Of a stretch of DNA of 64,000 nucleotides, positions 11,601-19,624 are shown one piece after another (the stretch's first letter is position 1; every line of letters starts with the position of its first letter). The translations under genes were made by a program, and so were the position numbers. This DNA is from Enoplosus armatus (lineage: Eukaryota > Chordata > Actinopteri > Centrarchiformes > Enoplosidae). The notes under the pieces were generated by a model, which did no database searches, was not told the origin of the DNA, and worked only from the letters and a program-made list of their open reading frames with translations. The DNA is taken from the NCBI RefSeq assembly GCF_043641665.1, contig NC_092184.1, forward strand, positions 2,711,608 to 2,775,607, written 5' to 3'.

Positions 11601-14600
11601 CAATGGCCGGCCTGACTGGGAGGTGGCTTCTGAGGTCAGAGATCACGCTGCTGATCAAATACAATTATCTACAAGTGAAATGAATACTGTACGCCTCGCT
11701 CTGGCATAGTGGTCTAGGACAGAGCTTTTCAAACGGTGAGGGAGATATGAGGGTGGGGCACGAAGGGAGAGACGAGAGGCGTGAGCTGCAATTTGCGTCA
11801 AACTTTGTACTCCTCCTTTGAGTCATAACTCAGTCAAATCTGAACACACGGACATGTTACACATATTTTTAGATACGCTAACCCTAACCCCAGAAATCAT
11901 GGAATAAAGATGCTCCTCATTACTCAAGAACCTGCCTAAGAATCATCATGTTTTTAAGTTTTCTTCAATAACAAAGTAATCCAATGATACATCGTCTGTA
12001 CATCCATGAGTACATTGCAAACAGGAACTGCTAATAGCTTATTCGGCATACTTTTAATGGTGCCAATTTGGCAAAATGTAACATTAACAATGACATACAA
12101 CAACATCATTTTACTGCCACTCATATGCCATATCTTGACTTGACCTTACTGTGTTCACACCTTGTTTCTGCTGCCCCCAAGTTGCCCAAAGAAATCAGTT
12201 ATTGCAGGTTTAAATATTTATGACTAAATAAAGAAGTTTGAAAAAAGAACACCCTGGTTATTATTTATGAAGTAAGTTTAACATACAAAAAAATCTGTAA
12301 TCTGCCTTATCAGGAAAGTGTGGGTGTGGTTTGATCTGATTAGATTGACAGCTGCTGGCAACCCATAGACTGTGTATAAAGATGGACGATGCGTCTCCAC
12401 TTCCTCCCACTGTACAAATGTGAAGCCAGAATATTCCGGATATGCCATCTTGTGCTGGTGGGAGGTCCCGCCCATACACCTGCCGACCCAAACGCGAGCA
12501 CTCCACAGTCAATCTCAGCTGTCAGTCACCCTTTTTGTAGCATCAAATAACTAATTAAAAACAAACTTATCAGAAAAAATACTTCAGCATATGACAGACC
12601 ATCTTTGGGAAAAATGTATTTGGCGTGTAGTTTGATCTTTTTTTTTTAGGTTGGCCCATGTCCCATCTGCTAACATGGAAGGGGTGGGGTTTATGACCTA
12701 TTCTGCAGCCAGCCACCAGGAGGCGGCCGCAACATTTTGGCTTCACTTTCAGGGAGCTGTTATGTCGTCCATATTTATATACAGTCTATGAGATAAGCCC
12801 ACGACCGCCATCACATTTAGATTCAAATGTCGCTTAAATCCTGTGACATCATTTCACTTCAAAATGAACAGGCTGTCCATTAGACTTTGATATAATAGCA
12901 AGCAATGTCAATTCAGTTTGCAAGTCAGAGAATGAAATAGTGTAAAAGCCAAAGGGGGGGGGGGGGGGACTTGAGCATCGGGCCTCTCTGAACCCTTTAT
13001 GGTACAGTATCAGCAGAGAAGTGAGCCCTCCCCTCGTTGGAGGGTTAATGAGCTGTCACACCCGAGTCATAGCATGAGGAGAAGAGAGCGGTCAATACCA
13101 GTCAGTCCGTCAGCTAAGCTCTCCTTCAACTTGCTAATGTTGCTGTATTGATGTTCTGTTTGCTTTCTGCATGTCCTGAGGGGAGGGCTTTGCAGGATTA
13201 GTGGTGTGTGATCTCACCACTGTGTGTGTGTGTGTGTGTTTTTCTGTCCACGCCCCTCCACCCCTCCAAAAGGCGTGGGAGAACCACCTGCGTAGGAACC
13301 GCTCCATCGTGGTTGATCTGTTCCACGGTCAGCTCAAGTCCCAGGTGAAGTGCAAGACCTGCGGACACATCAGCGCCCGCTTCGACCCTTTCAACTTCCT
13401 GTCTCTGCCGCTGCCCATGGACAGCTCCATGCATCTGGAGATCACTGGTGAGGCGGCTGAAAATGAATTCCCTCGTTTGTTTGTTTCTTAAAACAACAAA
13501 AGCTGAATCGTGCGTAATGCCGTGGTGTGTTTGTAGTCATTAAACTGGACGGCTCCACGCCTGTGCGCTACGGCCTGAGGTTGAATATGGATGAGAAGTA
13601 CACGGGGCTGAAGAAGCAGCTGAGCGAACTGTGCGGTCTGAAGCCTGAGCAGATCCTCCTGGCTGAGGTCCACACTTCCAACATCAAGGTAACTGAGACG
13701 GTTCCACTGATCACAGTGCAGCCTGTTAACGCAGAGGGCAAGAGGCGACAGCATTGTAGGCGCTCTACGGAACTCAAATGGCAACAAAAAACAAAAACAA
13801 ATGTTCTTCGCTCCAGCAGCAACGGCACTCCCATGTATCTACTTTGTATTGGGACGAAGGCAGAAAGTTTAGCGACCTGTAATTTCACAAACACTGCAAC
13901 AAACGCACTTTTGAAAGAACAAAACCAATTGAAATTTATAACCAAAACAAAAGGAGAACAATAGGGATTGTGATTGGTTGTCTGGAACACTGGTACGCGC
14001 ATTCACTGCTCACTCGTGTTTGTTGTTGCTAAATGTCAAATCTGAAATAAATATTAAATATGAATACTTTGTGTTCAGAACTTTCCTCAGGACAACCAGA
14101 AGGTCCGTCTGTCTGTTAACGGCTTCCTGTGTGCATTCGAGGTCCCGGTGCCGGGTTCACCCACGTCACTGAGCTCACCCACGCTGACAGGTGAGCCCGT
14201 TGTTCGCTCACACTTTGTGTTTGCACTCTCACCATCATGGATCAGTCTGAATCACACAGTCATCCTGTTTCCTCGCTCCTTCCCTTCACCACCAGACATC
14301 CCCCCGGTAGCCAACGGCTCAGCTGCTAATGGGAACCTGGGCAATAAGCCCGTCCTCATCCCCAACGGTGGGCCCAGCACCGTGGTGCCCTGCAGCCCAG
14401 AGAGTCCCCTGGCCAACGGGGTCGCCAACGGACACATCACACCGGTGCAGGAGAGCCCCTTCATTGGATACATCATCGCCATGCACAGAAAGATGGTGAG
14501 GACTCAAATGCGGCGTGCTGCGCTGTGCAGTGCAATATGTGCAAAATTGAATTGATGAATGCTGTTAAAAGTACTGTTTGATTTGTCATGTGAGCTCTAA

Positions 14601-15641
14601 CTGTCACGTTGCTGCCCCCCCCTGTAGATGCGCACGGAGCTGTACTTCCTGTCATCTCAGAAGAACCGGCCCAGTCTGTTTGGCATGCCGCTCATAGTTC
14701 CCTGCACTGTCCACACCAGTCGAAAGGACCTGTACGATGCCGTCTGGATCCAAGTGTCCCGACTGGCCAGCCCGCTGCCCCCACAGGAAGCCAGCAACCA
14801 CGCCCAGGACTGGTAGGTCTTCTCCTAACATTTTTTTTTTTTTTTTCCCGCTTCTGACAGAGCTACATGTAAAGGAGCAGTTTCCCCCTGCTTCCTGTTA
14901 TGCTATGCTAGTGTCTTTGTGCTGAACTTACGAGGAGGAAATTGACATAGATCTTAACATCTGACGTTGAAACACACATTTCCCAAAATGTCAGACTTCT
15001 TTTTCCATTTTGCTTTATTGAACAGTTGACAGAGAGACAATAGATTCAATCACTTAGTGGTGGAACGCAACTAAGAACTAGTTACTAGTTACTTTGCAGA
15101 TTCAGACTAACAACAAATAAATTATGATGTAACATTATAGATTAAGATTAAGATAACTTTATTGATCCCCGGGGGAAAATTCACAAAAGTAGTAGTTCAA
15201 AAGTCGTTGAAATAGTAATAATAATATCATACATACATTATTTTGAAATAGACCATTCTGCTTGTGGTACTTAAAGTATATTTTGACGCCAATACTTTTG
15301 TACTTCTACTTAAAGTATGAATTTGAATGCATCACTTTCACTTGTAGAGTATTTCTACACTATGGTCTTTCTACTTATTGAAGTACAAGACCTGAGTACT
15401 TCTTCCACCTTCCGCGCTTAGCGTCACATAATAAAGTGAAGATGATTGGGAATGGCCTGAGCCGATCCGTTTCAGCTACTTCGTTTTCGTGTAATTACTC
15501 CGGGTTCCATTCATCATTTCCTGCTTCTTTTAAACTGCAGCGACGACAGCATGGGCTACCAGTACCCGTTCACTTTACGGGTTGTGGGTAAGGACGGCAA
15601 CTCATGTGCCTGGTGTCCTTGGTACAGGTAAGACACAAGAG

Positions 15642-15698
<57 letters not shown>

Positions 15699-15825
15699 CA
15701 TGTATCTGGTGGTGATGAGACATTGTCTAGATTTGTTTTTGGGGGTTTTTTTTAACTAGGAATGTTAATAATTTATGGGTTCCACATTTTTAAGTTGCCT
15801 GTACCTCTGTATGTACTACATCTGC

Positions 15826-15866
<41 letters not shown>

Positions 15867-16002
15867 TGTCTGTCTTCAGGTTCTGTCGAGGCTGTACAAT
15901 AGAGTGTACAGAGGACAGAGCCTCTGTAGGAAATGCTTATATAGCTGTGGACTGGGACCCCACCGCCCTGCACCTCCGCTACCAGACCTCCCAGGAGAGG
16001 GT

Positions 16003-16053
<51 letters not shown>

Positions 16054-18767
16054 CCAAGTGAAAAGGCAGTGGGTACATCCTTAAAACGATATCTTGCTTC
16101 AGTCACAGTTTTTCTTTGCCTCGTTGTGACGTCTCCGACACTTACTGCCCTTTGAGGGTTTACAGTATTTAGTTGAATGTCCCCTGTACGATGGATGGTA
16201 ATTGTAGACAAAAAAAAGAACCTCTTGGAAAATATTTGAGCCTAATAATTAGATATTTTCTGTCAATGTGTAAGAAGTAAAAGTGGGCCTTCCACTGCGG
16301 ATCGCTGTCCCACTGACAATTAAGCTGATTGTCTTTTCCAGACTTTCAAGTTTAGGACTTTGTCACTTTGTCCTTGTATGATAGTGTAAGTTCTGAGGTA
16401 AAAGCCAAGTGAGAGAAGTAAATCTGCTAAACAGAAAATGCTGTGGGTCTAAGTGAGCTGCTTAACGCTCAGTTCAATCAGCTACAGAGTGAGATCCAAT
16501 AAAGGCTTCCGGATCCAGGGAGCTGCATCTGTCAGACAATTAGCAGAAAAATCCATCAGCATAGCCTGCTGATTCAGACAGTTTTAGGTGGTCCCCTCTC
16601 AATCAAACTCGTACTTCACAAATCCCTTGGCTTCACCAAAGGCGGAATAGTGTGAGTGCATCCTCACCCTGCTCAGTGTCCTCACCATCGTGGCCTCCCT
16701 GCAGATTGTGGAGGAGCACTGCAGTGTGGAGCAGTCCCGTCGGGCCCAGGCTGAGCCCATCAGCTTGGACAGCTGTCTGAAGGCCTTCACCAGCGAGGAG
16801 GAGCTGGGCGAGGACGAGCTCTACTATTGCTCCAAGTGCAAGACGCATCGGCTGGCCACCAAGAAGCTGGACCTCTGGAGGCTGCCGCCCATTCTGGTCA
16901 GTGGCACTCTTCTAAGTCTGTGTCAGACCTGAGCTCTGGCCTCACAGGTTGTCAGTAGTATTTACTACACAGTATGTGCGATGCGTGTCCTCTTCTTTAG
17001 ATTGTCCACCTGAAGCGCTTCCAGTTTGTGAACGGCCGCTGGATCAAGTCCCAGAAGATTGTCAAGTTCCCGCGGGAGAATTTTGACCCCAGCGCCTTCC
17101 TGGCTCCCAGAGACCTGGAGCAGCACTGCCTCCACTCCCGCAGTGAGAGCGAGGATCTGCTGAGGGTCGGAGAAGACAACCTGTCCTCCATCTCTGCCCC
17201 CGCTGGCTTCTGTAACCTCCCCAAAGGTACCACATGTTGATCTGAGCCTGATGTTTAGTTGTTGCACTGACAGAGCGGCCCAGCTGCAGGGGGGAAGTGT
17301 ATTTAACCCTGTGGTTTCCCAACAGCCTCCCCTGCCTCTAGCAGGAAGTCAGCGCCTTCTCTCAGCCGGACCAGCAGCCCCTCCGGCAGCCCAAAGACCG
17401 GCAGCGGAGGCCGCAGGCCGGCCCGGCTACGCCTGCCCCAGCTGGGCAGCAGACACCGCCTCTCCAACAGCAAGGAGAACCTGGATGGAGCTGCTAATCC
17501 TGAGGCCGAGACCCGGGACGGTGCGCCGCAGGGAGACACCGAGGGGAGCACAGCGGGGGCCGTGGCCTCGGGCCTTTCTGGATCAGGAGAGGCGATCGCG
17601 TCCGAGTCGTCGTGCGGTACTGAGGCGTCCAGCAGCCACTGTGATGTGGTCCTGGTGAACGGTGACAGCAACGGGCTGAGCTCAGACTGCAGCACAGAGA
17701 TGAGCATGGACCCTGACAACTTGCTGCTACAGCACAGAGACAACATGTGTCTGGACGCCATCTACAACCTCTATGCAATATCAGTAAGTACCACACGCCC
17801 ACAAGTAGTTTTATCGGGCTCTTTTCTGCTTTGAAACGAGCCTAAAATATTTTCCTGCTTCATCTCCTCAGTGCCATTCAGGAATCATGGGAGGGGGCCA
17901 CTATGTGACATATGCCAAAAACCCCAATGAGAAATGGTACTGTTACAACGACAGCAGCTGTAAGGTGAGACACACGGATACATATTCCATTTCCACATTT
18001 ACAGCATACCTTTCATCACTGTGTTTAGATTGTTGCCATAGATACCTGGCCAAACAGATAGTATCACTATCACTATCACTCAGTAACTGACTGTTTGCTG
18101 AACCCTACCCCCTAACACTGATCATCAAGGTCAAAATCATACCTTAGCAACCGTAACTAGGCATGACAGGGCCCGATAAGCTTTTTCAACAGGCTTTGAT
18201 GGAGTGCATAGGGCTCTAATAGGACCGATACTATGTGATGAGTTGACTTTTTATTGCCTTTCCAAAACCAAAAAAAAATACGGGAGCAAAATGGTGTTAC
18301 CTTCACCGCCAACTAATTATGTAGTAAACATCTTAACGGTGTTATGCTATAAATAAATAACTTGTCACTCTACGCTGCATTAGTCAAAGGCCCACTGCCA
18401 AAATTCAAAAATAGGAATAAAGATTTGAAATAAAAGCCATTATGTACAGTGTTTAGAAATTCTTGACTTTGGCGGCATCTGGTGGTGGACGGATGCCACC
18501 GCACATCTTAAATCAGCTTGTAATGCTGTACGGAGTTGAATCACCTTTTGCAACAACACATTAACCATCACACCACTGTTGCTTTTCCTCCAGGAAGTGC
18601 ACTCTGAGGAGATCGACACCGACTCGGCTTACATCCTCTTCTACGAGCAGCAGGGAGTCGACTACTCCCAGTTCCTGCCAAAGATCGATGGCAAGAAGAT
18701 GGCCGACACCAGTAGCATGGACGAAGACTTTGAGTCCGACTACAAGAAATACTGTGTCCTCCAGTGA
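372..18767 (+). CDS. USP32: Ubiquitin carboxyl-terminal hydrolase 32 (3' part, 25 exons)
   Basis: Cysteine protease that removes ubiquitin from substrates, in vertebrates including Rab7 and the Ragulator subunit LAMTOR1 on late endosomes. Exons: 372-455, 583-644, 778-880, 1708-1894, 2277-2458, 4676-4816, 6046-6163, 8573-8727, 9697-9778, 9936-10010, 10994-11132, 11226-11331, 11461-11634, 13273-13447, 13537-13688, 14079-14190, 14296-14495, 14628-14812, 15541-15627, 15880-16000, 16705-16896, 17001-17226, 17326-17783, 17872-17964, 18594-18767. They join in frame to 1260 residues plus stop. In fragment numbering, a DUSP domain spans about 40-255 and the USP catalytic domain about 404-1237. The Cys box [16 protein letters not shown] puts the nucleophile at 413, GGGHYVTY the His at 1182, and YNDSS the Asp at 1199. 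Two CxxC pairs (CKTC, CSKC) form the zinc ribbon. The C-terminus CVLQ is a prenylation box. The human protein is about 1604 residues, so roughly 330 N-terminal residues (EF hands) are missing at the window edge. USP6 is a hominoid fusion and is excluded. Confidence 0.96.
583..880 (+). CDS. USP32: USP32 DUSP-domain start (exons 583-644 and 778-880)
   Basis: These two exons, joined through a split Arg codon, encode [18 protein letters not shown] and the Trp-rich segment [15 protein letters not shown]. This is the start of a DUSP fold, a domain found next to USP catalytic cores. The intron between them is only 133 bp and is largely a (TG)n tract at 745-775 that runs straight into the acceptor TGTAG. 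Confidence 0.9.
745..775. repeat. (TG)n microsatellite at a USP32 acceptor
   Basis: About 15 TG units serve as the polypyrimidine/UG-rich tract immediately before the AG at 776-777. There is no ordinary pyrimidine tract between the repeat and the exon. Confidence 0.95.
881..1707 (+). other. USP32: USP32 intron
   Basis: 827 bp between the donor TAC|GTAAGT and the acceptor TGTCCAG. No repeat family, RNA gene or conserved motif was recognised. Confidence 0.85.
2276..2280 (+). promoter_or_regulatory. USP32: Tandem NAGNAG splice acceptor (CAGCAG), USP32
   Basis: The acceptor reads TCCCAGCAG. Use of the first AG starts the exon at 2277, use of the second at 2280. Both keep the frame after the one-base carry-over from the preceding exon, so the two isoforms would differ by one Ala in the low-complexity linker. 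Confidence 0.75.
2459..2464 (+). promoter_or_regulatory. USP32: Probable GC-type 5' splice donor, USP32
   Basis: The exon ends ATGAAG and is followed by GCAAGG, the classical context of GC-AG introns. Splicing here joins MK to [13 protein letters not shown], matching the vertebrate USP32 pattern (VKATSLTLEGGRLKR in human). The nearest GT donor is 6 bases on (2465), is also phase 0, and would insert Ala-Arg. The GC site gives the better protein match. Confidence 0.7.
2465..2609. repeat. Long (GT)n microsatellite, slightly interrupted
   Basis: About 145 bp of GT/TG units with a few TTG interruptions at the proximal end. It starts within 6 bases of the USP32 splice donor, so length alleles may affect donor use. 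The His-Thr and Cys-Val open frames over it are repeat artefacts. Confidence 0.97.
2607..2665. repeat. 59-bp direct repeat, copy 1
   Basis: This segment, directly after the (GT)n tract, is identical to 3248-3306 (offset exactly 641 bp). Confidence 0.9.
2975..3660. repeat. Teleost foldback-type interspersed repeat, copy 1
   Basis: The left arm (around 2990-3160) contains the words GAGATGAGG, GCTTAGCTTAAAGAC and CACCTGCCAAAGCCTCA. The right arm (around 3490-3640) carries diverged reverse complements, such as CCCCAGTCTTTATGCT and GAGCGGTATAGG. The same arms recur at 45255-45670 and, as a left arm only, at 61480-61700. No protein-coding capacity is seen, so it is probably a non-autonomous element. 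I recognise the consensus as common in percomorph genomes but cannot name the family. Confidence 0.7.
3248..3306. repeat. 59-bp direct repeat, copy 2
   Basis: Perfect copy of 2607-2665, located inside the foldback repeat. Confidence 0.9.
4676..6163 (+). CDS. USP32: USP32 DUSP-domain end (exons 4676-4816 and 6046-6163)
   Basis: Encodes [30 protein letters not shown] and [15 protein letters not shown], the C-terminal half of the DUSP domain, ending SNIWVNMG at a GG|GTATGA donor. An open frame runs on into the intron ([10 protein letters not shown]...) but departs from the USP32 family sequence, so it is intronic read-through. Confidence 0.93.
4817..6045 (+). other. USP32: USP32 intron
   Basis: 1.2 kb of unique-looking AT-rich DNA between GTGAGT and the acceptor CCCCTGCAG. 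No repeat or RNA gene was recognised. Confidence 0.8.
6164..8572 (+). other. USP32: USP32 intron (2.4 kb)
   Basis: Contains a short poly(C) (about 6279-6290), a G-run near 7866-7877, and AT-rich sequence around 8210-8420. Nothing resembling a gene or RNA was recognised. Confidence 0.8.
8566..8574 (+). promoter_or_regulatory. USP32: Tandem NAGNAG splice acceptor (TAGCAG), USP32
   Basis: The acceptor reads TTTAGCAG|GTAATGTG. The second AG gives MGNVPSPN, as in vertebrate USP32. The first AG would give MAGNVPSPN, one Ala longer and in frame. Confidence 0.7.
8573..10010 (+). CDS. USP32: USP32 ubiquitin-like linker exons (8573-8727, 9697-9778, 9936-10010)
   Basis: Encodes [57 protein letters not shown] and the highly conserved [18 protein letters not shown]. 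This is the connector before the catalytic domain and resembles the ubiquitin-like linker of the USP4/USP11/USP15/USP32 group. Confidence 0.9.
8728..9696 (+). other. USP32: USP32 intron with interspersed repeat
   Basis: The stretch about 9360-9570 shares the words GGGGCCTTGTGTCAAAAT.TAGTT and GCATATTCCTAAA with 20610-20820 in the USP32 3' UTR region. It is therefore a dispersed repeat of unknown family. No gene was seen. Confidence 0.65.
10011..10993 (+). other. USP32: USP32 intron
   Basis: Contains the word GCGGTCCCCAACCTTTTT at about 10121-10138, which is common at one end of hAT-like repeats. It also has an AT-rich stretch at 10430-10560 and a G-run at 10654-10666. No gene was recognised. 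Confidence 0.65.
10994..11132 (+). CDS. USP32: USP32 exon with the catalytic cysteine box
   Basis: Encodes [20 protein letters not shown] and then [20 protein letters not shown]. The Cys of NTCFMN is the nucleophile of the C19 peptidase family. The exon uses a phase-1 acceptor (CCCAG|TT) and ends in a split Arg codon. Confidence 0.95.
11226..11634 (+). CDS. USP32: USP32 catalytic-domain exons (11226-11331, 11461-11634)
   Basis: Encodes [19 protein letters not shown] and then the [20 protein letters not shown] motif, the second conserved block of ubiquitin-specific proteases. Phase 0 at both outer ends after the split Arg. Confidence 0.95.
12120..12225. repeat. Dispersed repeat fragment
   Basis: Shares TCTGCTGCCCC.AGT.GCC and CAGTTATTGCAGGTTTAA with 27275-27337 in the kinase-gene intron. 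Family unknown. Confidence 0.5.
12365..12789. mobile_element. MITE-like DNA transposon with 25-bp terminal inverted repeats
   Basis: The left end 12365-12389 (ATAGACTGTGTATAAAGATGG then ACGA) and the right end 12765-12789 are inverted repeats over 25 bp with two mismatches. The 425-bp interior has no transposase frame, as expected for a non-autonomous element. I recognise these ends as common in teleost genomes. The superfamily cannot be fixed from the sequence. Confidence 0.8.
13273..13688 (+). CDS. USP32: USP32 exons with zinc-ribbon knuckle 1 (13273-13447, 13537-13688)
   Basis: Encodes [20 protein letters not shown] with CGHIS, the first CxxC pair of the USP zinc ribbon, then [14 protein letters not shown], followed by the inserted ubiquitin-like segment [20 protein letters not shown]. 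Confidence 0.95.
13689..14078 (+). other. USP32: USP32 intron
   Basis: 390 bp, A-rich in the middle. No motif was recognised beyond the donor GTAACT and the acceptor GTTCAG. Confidence 0.85.
14079..14812 (+). CDS. USP32: USP32 insert exons (14079-14190, 14296-14495, 14628-14812)
   Basis: Encodes the conserved [20 protein letters not shown], then a divergent Ser/Pro/Asn-rich segment, and then the conserved [20 protein letters not shown]. The middle part (residues from the 14296 exon) is the fast-evolving insert within the catalytic domain; the flanks align closely with mammalian USP32. Confidence 0.93.
15058..15415. repeat. Teleost interspersed repeat ending in CTTCCACC, copy 1
   Basis: Words such as CTAGTTACTTTGCAGATTCAG, ATTATGATGTAACATTATAG, GACCATTCTGC, TACTTTTGTACTT and GAGTACTTCTTCCACC occur in the order I know for a common percomorph repeat. 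A second copy at 23615-24050 shares ATTAGCTCCACCTCGACCAG, GGATCTGA and ACTTCCATCC-type words. Confidence 0.7.
15140..15200. mobile_element. Retrotransposon 3'-end-like insertion
   Basis: The segment reads AAGATAACTTTATTGATCCC then a G-run and AAATTC, a word found at the 3' ends of many teleost non-LTR elements. It sits between two halves of the repeat at 15058-15415, so it appears to be a later nested insertion. Family not assigned. Confidence 0.5.
15541..15627 (+). CDS. USP32: USP32 exon (DSMGYQYPF)
   Basis: Begins by completing a split Cys codon (TG|C) and encodes [20 protein letters not shown] then SCAWCPWY, ending in a split Arg. Contains the CAWC pair conserved in USP32. Confidence 0.95.
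15644..15699. repeat. Compound (AC)n(AT)n microsatellite
   Basis: (AC)n at about 15644-15672 passes directly into (AT)n at 15673-15699, inside the intron after the DSMGYQYPF exon. Confidence 0.95.
15829..15865. repeat. (TG)n microsatellite upstream of USP32 exon
   Basis: About 18 TG units ending 14 bases before the exon at 15880. Complementary to the (AC)n at 16006-16052 on the other side of that exon. Confidence 0.95.
15880..16000 (+). CDS. USP32: USP32 exon between complementary repeats (FCRGC...)
   Basis: Encodes [20 protein letters not shown] and then [20 protein letters not shown], typical USP32 sequence. The exon is 121 nt, so skipping it would shift the frame. (TG)n lies directly upstream and (AC)n begins 5 bases after the donor GTAAAA. 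Confidence 0.95.
16001..16704 (+). other. USP32: USP32 intron
   Basis: Starts with GTAAAA followed by (AC)n at 16006-16052. The remainder has no recognised repeat or RNA gene. Acceptor CCTGCAG. Confidence 0.85.
16006..16052. repeat. (AC)n microsatellite at USP32 donor
   Basis: 23 AC units starting 5 bases inside the intron. Confidence 0.97.
16705..17226 (+). CDS. USP32: USP32 exons with zinc-ribbon knuckle 2 (16705-16896, 17001-17226)
   Basis: Encodes [40 protein letters not shown] (second CxxC) and [20 protein letters not shown], the third conserved block of USP catalytic domains. Confidence 0.96.
17326..17783 (+). CDS. USP32: USP32 large low-complexity exon
   Basis: The longest USP32 exon here (458 nt). 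It encodes a Ser/Gly/Arg-rich segment ([38 protein letters not shown]) followed by the divergent acidic/Ser linker and [14 protein letters not shown] content is clearly higher than that of the flanking introns. The middle diverges from mammalian USP32, but both ends align, so the exon is genuine. Confidence 0.93.
17872..17964 (+). CDS. USP32: USP32 exon with the catalytic histidine
   Basis: Encodes [20 protein letters not shown] and [11 protein letters not shown]. The His of GGGHY and the Asp of YND complete the catalytic triad. Confidence 0.96.
17965..18593 (+). other. USP32: USP32 last intron
   Basis: 629 bp. Includes a short (TATCAC)-like run near 18058-18079 and AT-rich sequence. No gene or known repeat was recognised. 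Confidence 0.8.
18594..18767 (+). CDS. USP32: USP32 terminal exon with CVLQ prenylation box
   Basis: Encodes [40 protein letters not shown] and LQ, followed by TGA at 18765-18767. The last four residues, CVLQ, form a CaaX box with Gln at the X position, which favours farnesylation. The identical ending is present in mammalian USP32. Confidence 0.96.
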   Translation, partial: EVHSEEIDTDSAYILFYEQQGVDYSQFLPKIDGKKMADTSSMDEDFESDYKKYCVLQ

Positions 18768-19247
18768 TGGCGCCTCGTCTTCCATCAGCCAGCGCTACAC
18801 CTGCTCTCCGCTCCCTCCTGCCGCTCTTGAGCAGGAAGCCCCAGACGCTCAGATCATTCTGAAGAATCCTCACAATCTGCTGCTGACTCCGAGAGTCGGA
18901 CTGTGGTCTCTATCTTTAGGGGATGCGTCGCCGCACTTTCTACACTTGATCGCAAACATGGATTAGTGCAAAGTTTTGCCAAGACAACAGTGAAGCCCTG
19001 GTGAAAGCACTAAACTGGTGCACTTTGCTGAGCCCGACAAAACAAAAACCCCGCCCTCCTCCTCCTCCTCCTCCCCTTCATGTGACCAACCCTCACCGTA
19101 ACATACATGTAATATATACTTGCATACTAACACATCTCTGAATGTATGCCAGTATGGCCAAGTCATGAAGTGATGTTACTTTGTTATCGTGCATTTATCA
19201 CTTGTGATGTCAGAATGGAAAAAAAAACAAAACAAAAAAACAAAAAA

Positions 19248-19347
19248 CATTTACACCTGTTATGAGTCATGTGACCCGAGCCTGGATTGGTCTCACCCGA
19301 AAAAAGGAAAAATAACGAGACCACAGAATGAATTCCAGGTGTAAATG
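19248..19347. repeat. 100-bp inverted-repeat element in the USP32 3' UTR
   Basis: CATTTACACCTG at 19248-19259 is matched perfectly by CAGGTGTAAATG at 19336-19347. GGTCTC and GAGACC inside can also pair. Could be a small MITE remnant or an RNA stem-loop. Confidence 0.65.
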
Positions 19348-19618
19348 CGAGGCCAATAATTGGATACAGATAAAGAGTTTTTAAATGCCAAGTGTAAACG
19401 GAGCCCGGGAGTTAAAGAACCTGCATTTGTGTCATATTTGAACATCAACGTGATGTTCGGTATCTAGTATATAGGATACTGTGAACAAGGTTCTCTAAAG
19501 GTTTTATTAGCGATAGTGTCACTAGGGAAAACACGAGTCATATGCTACCTCATCGCTTCACGCAGTCTGTCGGCCAACTGTACCCTAAAACTCTGTGACA
19601 GTATTAATGATAATAATG

Positions 19619-19624
19619 AATAAA
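19619..19624 (+). terminator. USP32: AATAAA polyadenylation signal (proximal, USP32)
   Basis: Canonical AATAAA about 850 bases after the stop codon, the first in sense orientation. Confidence 0.55.

Larger units (their letters stand above)
11635..13272 (+). other. USP32: USP32 intron (1.6 kb) with MITE
   Basis: Holds a repeat fragment at about 12120-12225 shared with 27260-27340, a complete MITE at 12365-12789, a G-run of about 16 at 12953-12968, and a (TG)n at 13220-13238 just upstream of the next exon. Confidence 0.8.
14813..15540 (+). other. USP32: USP32 intron with nested repeats
   Basis: Largely occupied by a teleost interspersed repeat (15058-15415) that is itself interrupted by a retrotransposon 3'-end-like segment (about 15140-15200). 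A 20-bp poly(T) begins near 14830. Confidence 0.75.

Noticed and set aside
11876..11895. CTAACCCTAACCCC as an interstitial telomeric repeat (also GGGTTAGGGTTA at about 39400 and 52450)
   Set aside because: Only two units in each case, too short to distinguish from chance.
17303..17802. Minus-strand open frames of 100-150 residues opposite the large USP32 exon
   Set aside because: Shadows of the GC-rich coding exon. No start context or family match.
372..18767. Assignment to USP6 instead of USP32
   Set aside because: USP6 is a hominoid-specific fusion gene. A fish locus with these exons and the CVLQ end is USP32.
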